A DNA stretch of 64,000 bases from Bathelium albidoporum (taxonomy: Eukaryota; Ascomycota; Dothideomycetes; Trypetheliales; Trypetheliaceae): the NCBI GenBank assembly GCA_021031095.1, contig JAGFVP010000052.1, positions 1-64,000 of the forward strand, written 5' to 3'. A program made the position numbers and the translations under genes. Positions 1 to 9,309 of the stretch are shown here, piece by piece (position 1 is the stretch's first letter; every line of letters starts with the position of its first letter). The notes under the pieces were generated by a model. That model did no database searches and was not told where the DNA came from. It saw only the letters and a list, made by a program, of their open reading frames with translations.

Positions 1-51
1 GAGGTGGAGCGGGTGGTGGAAGGGTTGGTGGGGAGGCTGCAGGAGCGGTAA
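1..51 (+). CDS. 3' end of an unidentified gene (partial)
   Basis: Frame 1 is open from the first base and reads a Glu/Val/Arg-rich tail (ending GRLQER) to a TAA at 49-51. A T-rich tract typical of a fungal 3' flank follows immediately. Only 16 codons are visible, so the product cannot be named; it may equally be chance read-through. Confidence 0.4.
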   Translation, partial: EVERVVEGLVGRLQER

Positions 52-755
52 TTTTTTTTCTTCTTTTCTTTTCTTTTATTATTTTTTTTTTTGGAATGGG
101 ATGCATGGATAATAATGTAGACACGACTTCTACTTCAATCGTCGGTCTTGGCTGTAGGAGAAGATCTGTCTCGGAGGGGTTTGATGAATAGAGGATTTCA
201 TGAGGAATAGATGAATTCATGGAACTCTTGAAGGCACAAGTACGGGGTGAATAGATATCCATATTCTTACTATTTGTCGCAAGCAATTTTGCACATCGAA
301 TTCAGTGTGAGCGTAAGCGTTCGTCTACACAGGCGGGGTGGATGTCAAAGGTCTTCTTTGTGGCATCGGTAATTACCTTGGTGGTGAACAGGCCGACCGT
401 TTTCACACGGCGGGGCACGCGAGCAAAGCAGTGTCTTTAACAGCTCCGTCCACTCTTTTTAGCCATCACACCGATCCACTTAAAGCACACAGCTTTTTAC
501 CGAAAGCGAACCGCCTATGGCTCACTGACGTGTGAAAGCTAAGATTCTTCGCCATGTCTCCCTAGCGAGATTCAACATGCAGTATGCAGGCAGGAATGCA
601 TACCATTCATTACCACCAACTTCTGATTACATGCGCATGACTACGATTACGAGCAGTGCCTCAGTTGACTTCTCTGACAGAGCAGCGTTTGCTTGTAGTG
701 GGAAAGACGACAGACATCTTGTGCTGTCTCCGACGTCAGTTCCTTCTCGAGGAGA
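52..755. other. Intergenic region upstream of LOS1
   Basis: No supported gene. The region opens with T-rich tracts (about 52-95), as expected for a 3' UTR or terminator of the left-edge gene. The remainder is presumed promoter and 5' UTR of LOS1. Short open frames at 338-535 and 532-771 show no recognisable protein. Confidence 0.6.
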
Positions 756-3700
756 ATGGATGCGCAGGTAAGAACAACGTGGAAGCAATTTTACCTGACA
801 TCCAGGGAGTTCCCGACCTATGAACCTTTCGACTGATTTATGCCGTCATCCAGATTGAAAACGCCATCGAAATCGCCAATAACCCAAGTTCTACCGGAGA
901 CATCAAAAGACAAGCATTCGACTTCATCAACCAGATACGCGAGGATCCCAGCTGCTGGCGAGTTTGTTTGTCACTCTTCACGCGCTTGCCACGAGCAAGC
1001 GAAGTCGTCCGACATGTCTCTTTGGAGGTAGTAAGCAATGCTGTCCAGGCAAACCGCTTGGACAGGCAAGAATTGGTCTTCATCAAAGATACCCTAATCA
1101 GCTACATCAGGGATAACTATGGTGGAGGAACTGGCAAGAATGATCTGGACACAACTTATCTTCAGAATAAGCTTGCACAGACTGCTACATATCTCTTCGT
1201 CTCCCTCTACCCTACAGAGTGGGCCACCTTTTTCGACGACTTTCGGTTTGTCGCTGGGAACGATGCGGATACTATGAGACTGAATGCAGCCGGGACGATG
1301 CTCTATTTCCGCGCACTAAGTGCTGTGCACGACGAGATTGCTGACAATCTGATGCCTCGGACGCAAGAGGAAGTAAAGCGGAACAATGAACTGAAGGATT
1401 TGATGCGAGCGAGGGATCTCAAGAACATCGCACTTTCGTGGCAAGCTATTCTTGCTCAATGGCGGCAGGTAGATTCAGCAATCGTCGAGGCCTGTTTGAA
1501 GGCTATCAGTCGATGGGTTAGCTGGATCGACATAAGCCTGGTCGTCAACGAGCACATCATCAATCCTCTTCTCGAAATTGCCGGTCAGCTGGACATTACG
1601 TCTGCCGAGAGCAAGGAGGCAACCATCCGCAACGGAGCCATTGACACATTCTCAGAGATTGTAGCCAAGAAGATGCAGCCTTCAGATAAGCTTCAGTTGA
1701 TCGAAGTTCTCAACATCGCCATGATTGCTCAAAAGCTAACGGCGAGTCCTGCGCTGTCGGAGCTTCGATCCACATCCCGTTACGACGTAGATCTTGCCGA
1801 AGCTGTCGCACGTCTTGTCAATAATACTGTCTTCGATATTGTCAAAATTCTTGATATGGGAAACATAAATGACGATACGCGAAACAAGGCAGACGAGATG
1901 TTGCAAATCTTCGTACCTCACCTCCTTCGGTTCTTTAGCGATGAATATGACGAACTCTGTTCAACAGTGATTCCTTCGCTAACGGATCTGCTCTCCTTGT
2001 ATCGAAAGACTGTCAAAGTTCGGGGTAGTTTACCACAGCACCAATCTGCAACGATGCCCGCCATCGTTAATGCCATCGTACTGAAGATGAAATACGACGA
2101 ATCGTCCAGCTGGGGCGAAGAGGGCGAGGAGACCGAAGAAGCTGAGTTCCAGGAACTCCGGAAGAGACTTCACGTACTTCAGCAAACCGCGGCCACCATC
2201 GACGAAAACTTGTGCATCGACATCTTTGGTAGTGTTGTTCGGGACGCGTTTACAAGATATCGCAATGGTGATGTCCAGCTTACTTGGAGAGATCTTGATC
2301 TTGCGCTACACGAGATGTACCTCTTCGGAGAGCTTGCCCTCAGAAATGGGGGCTTGTATCAAAAGCACAAGCCATCATCTTTGGCCTCTGAGCGCTTACT
2401 TGAGATGATTCAAATCATGATAGAATCCGGTATATTGATCAAGGCTCCCATTTCTAAGATCAAGAAGCTAACCCATTGACTTCCAGAACTTGCTTCCTAT
2501 CCGCATCCAGCTATCCAACTGCAGTATATGGAGATATGCGTACGCTATTGCCCTTTCTTCGAGCACCACTCCCAGCTTATACCGAGCACTCTCGAAAGCT
2601 TTGTGCGGTTCATACATAGCGATCACGTCAAGGTCCGTACGCGATCGTGGTACCTCTTTCACCGATACATCCGCCATTTACGACAGCAAGTTGGAAATGT
2701 CTCAGATTCCATCATTCACGCTATCAAGGATCTTTTGTCCATTCATGCAGAACTACCTCAAGAGTCAGCAGATGATGACATGTCGTCAGATGCCAACGAT
2801 CAATCAGCAGAGACTGTTTTCACCAGTCAGCTTTACTTGTTCGAAGCTGTTGGATGCATCGCGTCGACTGCCTCAGTGCCAGTGGAACAAAAAGTGGTGT
2901 ACGCACAGTCGATTATTGGCCCTCTGTGTACGGACATGAGACAGCACGTACAGCCTGCCGAGGCCGGCGACCAGCGAGCAGTTTTGCAAATTCATCACGA
3001 CATAATGGCATTAGGGACATTAGCGAAAGGTTACTCGGATTGGAATCCAAGTCTTCTTTCCAGTGGTCCGCCGCCAGCACCTGAAGTATCGCAAGAATTC
3101 TTAAACGCCGCCGAAACCATTTTGCCTGTGCTGGAGGCCCTAAAATCATCCATGGATGTCCGTTCAGCAGCGCGCTCGGCATTCTCTCGCCTCATTGGCG
3201 TCCTTGGCCCAAGGATCTTTCAGCAACTACCTCGGTGGATCGAAGGCATTCTTTCACAGAGTTCAACCAAAGATGAGATTGCAACATTTCTGCGACTCCT
3301 GGACCAGGTTGTGTTCGGTTTCAAGGCGGAGATCTACGGCATCCTTGATTCTCTCCTCACTCCATTCCTCCAGCGAGTCTTCGCCGGCTTGGCCGAACCA
3401 ATATCAGGGACTGATGATGAGATTCAGCTTGTAGAATTGAAGAGAGAGTATCTTAACTTTCTATTAATCGTGATCCAGAACGACCTTGCCGCCGTTCTTG
3501 TCAGCCCCAGTAAGTATCTCCACATACTGCACTCAAGCCGTCACTGCCACCCGGGCTAATTGCCACGCAATCAGCCAACCAATCCACCTTCGACACCATC
3601 ATGACTACCCTCGAACACTTCACACGCGATGCCACCGACTACTCCACCGCCCGCCTCGCGCTCTCCGTCGCCGAACGCATGTGCATCGTCTGGGGCGGCC

Positions 3701-4113
3701 CAGACGTCTCCTTGTCCTCCACGTCCTACCCCACCAAATCCACTGCGACCACCACCCTCCTCAACGCACCAAATCCATCCCTACCTGGCTTCGACACCTT
3801 CATGATCCGCCGCTTCTCCCCACTGACCTGGGCGCTGCTGTCCACGCCGGCCTTCTCCGCCAAGGAGCCACAGGCGCGCCAGCTCCTCGCCGAGGTCGCT
3901 TCCTTGCAGCAGGCCATCCTCGCCAAGGCGGGTCCGCCCTATCTCGCCTGGCTACGCGACATCGAGCTCGAGGCCATGGGCGTAGCGCCAGCACCGAAGG
4001 AGGAGTACTTGCGTGCGCTGGCGGGCATGGATCTCAAGGCCTTTCGCGCGTTTTTGATGGCCTTTGTGGGCAGGGCGGGTGGTGGTGGCGGAGGAGGAGG
4101 AGGAGGAGGCTGA
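756..4113 (+). CDS. LOS1: Exportin-T, tRNA nuclear export receptor
   Basis: Joined exons 756-767, 854-2429, 2487-3509 and 3575-4113 give 1049 aa. The first exon encodes only MDAQ, and exon 2 continues IENAIEIANNPSS..., matching the conserved start of Los1/Xpo-t. The protein is an all-helical HEAT-repeat karyopherin. The region around YMEICVRYC at the start of exon 3 and VAERMCIVWGG in exon 4 is characteristic of the family. Los1 exports mature tRNA from the nucleus with Ran-GTP. The second intron has a GCTAACC branch site. Oddity: the protein ends in 11 consecutive glycines encoded by GGT/GGC/GGA repeats just before TGA, probably a slipped trinucleotide tract. It is convergent with TEF1 across a 2.7-kb repeat-bearing gap. 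Confidence 0.93.
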
Positions 4114-4724
4114 ATGGTTCTGCTTGAACTTGGCTTGACTTCTTTTTTTCTTTTCATAACATTTGTTGCGGTGGGCATGTAGGGTCCGGAGTCGTGTAGC
4201 GAGATGTGGTGCTTGAGCGGCTGCATCAACGATACCTGATTATGTTATAGCTGCATGTTTCCCAGGGAGGATGGCGTGTCAGTTGATGCCATTTTGCCTC
4301 TCATAGATGGAGCGATGGCTACTCACTTTCAAAATGGAAAAAGTACTGTACATTTTTTCATGCCAATGGTCCAAGCCGCCCTTAATGAACGTCTGATTTG
4401 ACGGAAAATCCTACTATGAATAGCTCCTCTTATCAAGGCGATCAGAAAGCCGTTTTCCCTACGATTAGCGTCAAAGGAAGCAGCTTTGGAATCGCAGGGA
4501 AACGTGCGATCTTCTTGTTCTTCCGTCGAAATGGCGCGCCTCTTACCCTTTACCTTGCCGAGCCTGCTTCTATGTTATGATCGGCATCAGCCAGGCCTCA
4601 CAATGCTGCAAAAGGTGAGTCATGAGGCAATTGCCGAGAGCGTCGTAGACAATGACTGGCTGTGGAGATGGACTGTATTGTTTGTGCTCACTCACAATCC
4701 TCACTATTCACACACACCTCACAA

Positions 4725-4965
4725 TGTGTGAATATACTTCATCATTATTCCACGATTAGTCATGAACTCCCTTAATCATAGATTGTAGCCTATATAAGAG
4801 GGTTCTGGCCCTCCAGGTAGCTTGATTCTTTACAGTTTCAAACAAGAATCACCTCATTCCTCCTCCTGCCTCCACGGGTGTTTGCAGTATGTGAATTGAT
4901 TTGGGCACACAGGCCAATAACAATTGAGTACCACCAGTTGCTTCCACAATCTGGTTCGGTATCAG
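4725..4965 (+). repeat. Possible LTR-like fragment
   Basis: The stretch begins TGTGTGAATA, has a TATATAAGAGGG box at about 4791, and then runs into pyrimidine-rich sequence. Just beyond it, at about 4957-4966, is GGTTCGGTATCAG, which resembles the initiator-tRNA primer-binding site that follows copia-type LTRs. No second LTR or polymerase gene is present, so this could be a solo-LTR remnant or a coincidental promoter-like sequence. Confidence 0.2.
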
Positions 4966-5211
4966 TTTGTTGTTGGTCTGTGTCAAATTCAGACATAGGG
5001 CAAGCACCCCTTACTCTCTTAAAAAAAAAAAGAAGAGAAAAGATAAAAGGAAAAAAAAGGAACAGAATAAGACGAAATAGCAGACGAACGGCTTGATTCT
5101 CTACGCAGCAACGCCGTGGATCAGATCGACCACTACCAGCATCGGGATGAAGGTGATGAGCTGATCTGATCTGACTGGTATTACTGTGTAACGAGTTAAG
5201 CAACTCGCCTT

Positions 5212-5430
5212 CTGTTTCCTCCGCACGCGAACGGCTGCTCTCCGCTGGAACGCAATAAGAGGGAATAGACGAAGGTCTTTGTTCATCCCTGAAAATCGAA
5301 TGCCGCATGTCTGATCAGTACCAGCATTTGTTCTTTCCTGATATTGGTACTGGTCGAATTTGTGATCTTCGTTTCTCTGGGATGAAACAAGTCCTTCTCA
5401 TTCTTTTCCAGTGAGCAACAACAAACTAAG
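5212..5430. repeat. Foldback element, hairpin unit 1
   Basis: The left arm (about 5212-5326) contains GAACGGCTGCTCTCCGCTGG, then GAATAGACGAAGGTCTTTGT and a TCAGTACCAGC end. The right arm (about 5338-5430) is an imperfect reverse complement: TTGGTACTGGTCGAATTTG, GGGATGAAACAAGTCCTTCT and CCAGTGAGCAACAAC. The loop is only about 12 bp. A further diverged copy of the arm lies at about 5072-5150. Confidence 0.6.
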
Positions 5431-5442
5431 TCATTTGTCATT

Positions 5443-5950
5443 TGTTTCCTTTGCCCACGAATGGTTGCTGCTCACTGGAACGGAACAAGGGGAAACAGAC
5501 GAATGTCTTGATTCACCCCGGACGAAGAAAGTTACAAGGCTGACCAGTACCAGCCTCTATGGATGGGCCCGACATGTCATCTGATTTGGATACACAGACT
5601 GACAACAAATAACACCACTATATATCTCTATCATCATCTTTCATCCTGTTTGGATTTGGTGCTTTAACGGTTACTATTAGCTCATAGGCATAGTAACAGG
5701 CAATCAAAAACAAAATTCAGATAGGTTGAAAGATGACGGTGGACGTATATAGTGCTGTTATTTGTTGTCAGTCTGTCTGTCAAAATCGGATGACATGACG
5801 GACCCACCCGTAGAGCCAGCATTGGAAGAAAAAAACCAAAAAAAAAAAAAAAAAAGCTGATACTGGTCGGCCTTGTAGCTTTCTTGGTGCTGGATGAATC
5901 AAGTCATTCGTCTTCTGATACCTCTGCCTACGAACGGTTACTGCTCATTG
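5443..5950. repeat. Foldback element, hairpin unit 2 (about 0.5 kb)
   Basis: The outer left arm at 5443-5555 (CCCACGAATGGTTGCTGCTC ... GACGAATGTCTTGATTCACC ... GACCAGTACCAGCC) is matched in reverse by 5856-5950 (GATACTGGTCGGCCTTGTAG ... GATGAATCAAGTCATTCGTC ... CGAACGGTTACTGCTC). An inner pair is also inverted: 5582-5625 (ACAGACTGACAACAAATAAC, then a TATATA-like segment) against 5747-5805 (GTTATTTGTTGTCAGTCTGT). There is no coding sequence, so this is most likely a non-autonomous foldback or MITE-type element. A diverged copy of the inner pair is at about 4896-4994. Confidence 0.65.
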
Positions 5951-6819
5951 CATACCTTTGTCACGGCGATTGCCCGGAGAGGCATGGCATTACTAAGTCG
6001 TTAGCTACTGGGACAGAGCATCTCAGGCGAGACGGCTTTTCGGTGAATTTATAGGGTTGAAGGTGGTCAAATGCTGGTTCATTCTAACAGAACAATGATA
6101 TGGAGTAGACCCTATGGCGTGTATCCCCCGCTCCAACCTGGATGCTTTGTTAGACGCGAAAGCCGCAGAGCAAAACTATCCAGCAGTCCCGACAGATAAA
6201 GCTTGGCTATAATTTTTGTGGGAGTGTGTATGTAGAACATTGAAATGAAATTATTGTCCGAGGCAACATGTAAGAGTGAGCGACTGCTTCAGACTGAACA
6301 AAGAATTACTGGGCAACCAGCTACGTAGCGGACATGAATACCTTCCTGGAACCAATGGTAGTAGCAAGGCAAGATGTGGAATAGGTGGACCAGGAAACAG
6401 AAAAGTATGTCAGAGGACAATGGAAACAGCATGACATTTCTGCAGTGCCATGAAGAGGAAGCGCATGAAGTATCATTTCTATCGGTGACTTGATTGATCA
6501 TAGAAATGAAGTCTAACTACTTAACTACTTGGAAGCTCCCATGGGCAAGCCCCCAAATTTCAACAGCAACCTTCCCCCACTTCCCGTCCGCTAAAGCACA
6601 AAGGAAATCTTGAAACAGAGCCGTTGTCGGATAGAGAGCAAACTCGCCCAGATGATACAAGGTGGAAGATGAGGGGGAGGGAGAACAAAAAAGAAAAAGA
6701 CAAGATTGGGTGGGAAATGGATGATGCAGCTCTGGTGGGAAGCTGCAGTCCGGTTCCGAAGCAACACTCGCTTTTTCCTTTTCCTTTTGAAACACCTGTC
6801 TCCGTTTGGGACGAACGGA

Positions 6820-8671
6820 CTATTTCTTGGTGGCCTTCTGGGCGGCCTTGGTGACCTTGCCGGCGCCACCCTTCTCGGACTTGGCTACGGCCTTGATGAC
6901 ACCGACGGCGACGGTCTGCCTCATATCGCGGACAGCAAAGCGACCGAGAGGTGGGTATTCGGTGAAGGACTCGACGCACATGGGCTTGGAAGGAATCATC
7001 TTGACGATGGCAGCGTCACCGGCCTTGATGAACTTGGGAGTAGCTTCAATGGACTTTCCGGTACGGCGATCGATCTTCTCGAGGAGTTCGGAGAACTTGC
7101 AAGCAATATGGGCCGTGTGGCAGTCAAGCACAGGGGCGTATCCTGCGCCGACTTGGCCAGGGTGGTTGAGGACGATGACTTGGGCGGTGAAGGAGTCGCA
7201 GCCCTTGGGAGGGTCGTTCTTGGAGTCACCAGCGACATTGCCACGGCGAATTTCCTTGACGGAGACGTTCTTGACGTTGAAGCCGACGTTGTCACCCGGT
7301 AGACCCTCGGTAAGCTGCTCGTGGTGCATCTCGACCGACTTGACTTCAGTGGTCACACCAGCTGGGGCGAAGGTGACGACCATACCAGCCTTGATGGTAC
7401 CAGTCTCGACACGACCGACAGGCACAGTGCCGATACCGCCAATCTTGTAGACATCCTGAAGAGGAAGACGGAGAGGCTTGTCGGAGGGACGGCTGGGAGG
7501 ATCGATGCTGTCAATGGCCTCGAGAAGGGTCTTGCCGGTGCTCTTGGTCTTGGTCTCCTTCTCCCAACCCTTGTACCAGGGGCAGTTGGTTGAAGCATCA
7601 ATCATGTTGTCACCGTTAAACCCAGAGATCGGGACGAAAGGCACGGTCTTGGGGTTGTAGCCGACCTTCTTGATAAAGTTGGAGGTCTCCTTGATGATTT
7701 CATTGAAGCGATCCTCGGACCACTTGGTGGTGTCCATCTTATTGATGGCGACAATGAGCTGCCGCACACCAAGGGTGTAGGCAAGCAGAGCGTGCTCACG
7801 GGTCTGGCCATCCTTAGAGATACCAGCCTCGAACTCACCAGTACCAGCGGCGATGATGAGAATGGCGCAGTCAGCTTGGGAGGTACCAGTGATCATGTTC
7901 TTGATAAAGTCACGGTGACCGGGGGCGTCTGTGATTGTCTAGTGAGAAGCGATATGACAGCAGCAGAGATGGCGAAGCATACCAATGACGGTGACATAGT
8001 ACTTGGGAGTCTCGAATTTCCAGAGGGCAATATCAATGGTGATACCACGCTCACGCTCGGCCTTCAGCTTGTCGAGCACCCATGCGTACTTGAAGGAACC
8101 CTTGCCAAGTTCGGCAGCTTCCTGAACATGTTGTTAGGATGTGCTTGACACGGCAGCAGGAAGTGGTCGTGGCTAAAACAGAGAGGGGATCGGATGGATG
8201 AGCAGAGAATGCGATGTTAACGGGCGACCAAATCGGGAAGCGGATGACGCAGCAGTCGGCTGTCCCACGCTAGACCCGTTCCGGCCACCCCACCATCAGG
8301 CAGTCGTGCCCCTCCCAGCACCGCCCGATCAGGCTGGAAAATTGGCAAAATCTGTGTGCGCAGGGCCAAGGCAGTGCAAAAGATGCCATACGTACCTTCT
8401 CGAACTTCTCAATCGTACGCTTGTCGATACCACCGCACTTGTAGATCAAGTCTGCGCTGATGTGAGCATTGATTGCGACAAGTGGGGGGCGGATGTGGAG
8501 AGAGGCTTACGGCCAGTAGTGGTGGACTTGCCAGAGTCGACGTGGCCAATGACCACGACGTTGATGTGAGTCTTTTCTTTACTGGAGGCTGTCAGCGGAG
8601 TGTTATGGACGTGCTTGGAGATGGTGAAGGGCGATGGGTCGATCGCGTTGGGTTGGATTTACTCACCCCAT
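6820..8671 (-). CDS. TEF1: Translation elongation factor 1-alpha
   Basis: Minus-strand exons 8671-8667, 8581-8511, 8451-8396, 8121-7983 and 7928-6820 give 459 aa, the normal family length. eEF1A delivers aminoacyl-tRNA to the ribosomal A site as a GTP complex. Visible motifs: P-loop GHVDSGKST near residue 14, the switch region ERGITIDI, DAPGHRDF (G3), NKMD (G4), and a Lys-rich C-terminus. The start codon exon is just ATGGG, and introns 1-3 sit at the crowded 5' end, as is common in ascomycete TEF1. Intron 4 (7929-7982) must use the CACAG acceptor, because the CTAG ten bases upstream would break the frame. Intron 3 is long (8122-8395). Codon use is strongly C-ending, as in highly expressed genes. 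Confidence 0.98.
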
Positions 8672-9309
8672 TTTGTCGGTGTGGAAGGTTTTGTGGGTAT
8701 CAAAGTTGTATGGGAAGTACAATCGAGATTGACTGGCTCATGTGTTAGTTCCAACTGCAGGCAGTGTGTAGATGATGGCACTTGAGTGCATACGTGAAGA
8801 AAAATCCAGATACGACAGCCTGGTGTGTCGAGGTATGGAGGACGCAGAAAAAAAGAGGATTCGAAGGGATGCAGAGGTTTTATGTGCGGGTCGCTTAGCG
8901 CCGACCACTCAGTGGCGGCCAGGGTGACTCTATGAAACTGCGAACACTGCGCAAATCTGTGACTGAATTCGCCGTGGTCGAGTGAGGAGTGTTTCGAAAT
9001 GTGACCTCTTCTGTTGGCTGATTCGAACTGCGCCTGTAGCCTTTCATTGGCTTCCTGCACATAGCACAGCGGCAATGTCAATCAGACAGACTGGTTACCT
9101 CCTTGCAGGACTTGGTTCCTGAACGCAGATTGCGCGTGTGCATTGAAATCACATTTTCCCTGGCATGTGAACTGGCAATACTTCGTCAATATACGATCGT
9201 GGTGGTATCATAGACACAGCATCGTCCAGCAAACCCACACGAAACGAGAGCGCCCCGAAAATGCAATCGCCACGGCTCCTCTCAAAAGTCCACACCCTCT
9301 CTTCCCTAA
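8672..9309 (-). promoter_or_regulatory. TEF1 promoter and 5' leader
   Basis: This is the only space upstream of TEF1 before the 3' end of SEA4. No gene is seen. It should hold the strong TEF1 promoter. The minus strand near the ATG has short pyrimidine-rich stretches; no clear TATA box was identified. Confidence 0.55.
8733..8793 (-). other. Predicted TEF1 5' UTR intron
   Basis: On the minus strand, GTATGC at 8793 and AACTAAC followed by ...GAGCCAG ending at 8733 form a complete donor, branch site and acceptor 61 bp upstream of the ATG exon. Leader introns are common in fungal TEF1 genes; transcript evidence is not available here. Confidence 0.45.

Larger units (their letters stand above)
4114..6819. 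other. Gene-free region between LOS1 and TEF1, with inverted repeats
   Basis: No coding gene is supported in these 2.7 kb. The left part is LOS1 3' flank. About 4840-5980 is a cluster of related direct and inverted repeats, annotated separately. From about 5980 to 6819 I see nothing beyond the 3' flank of TEF1. Open frames here (for example the minus-strand frame 4838-5308) are low-complexity or repeat-derived. Confidence 0.6.

Noticed and set aside
3486..4127. 213-codon plus frame overlapping the end of LOS1
   Set aside because: It covers intron 3 and exon 4 in another frame and is Arg/His/Pro-rich. The LOS1 frame gives the conserved protein.
6706..7450. Plus-strand open frames opposite TEF1
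   Set aside because: Shadows of the strongly codon-biased TEF1 gene on the other strand; no independent domain.
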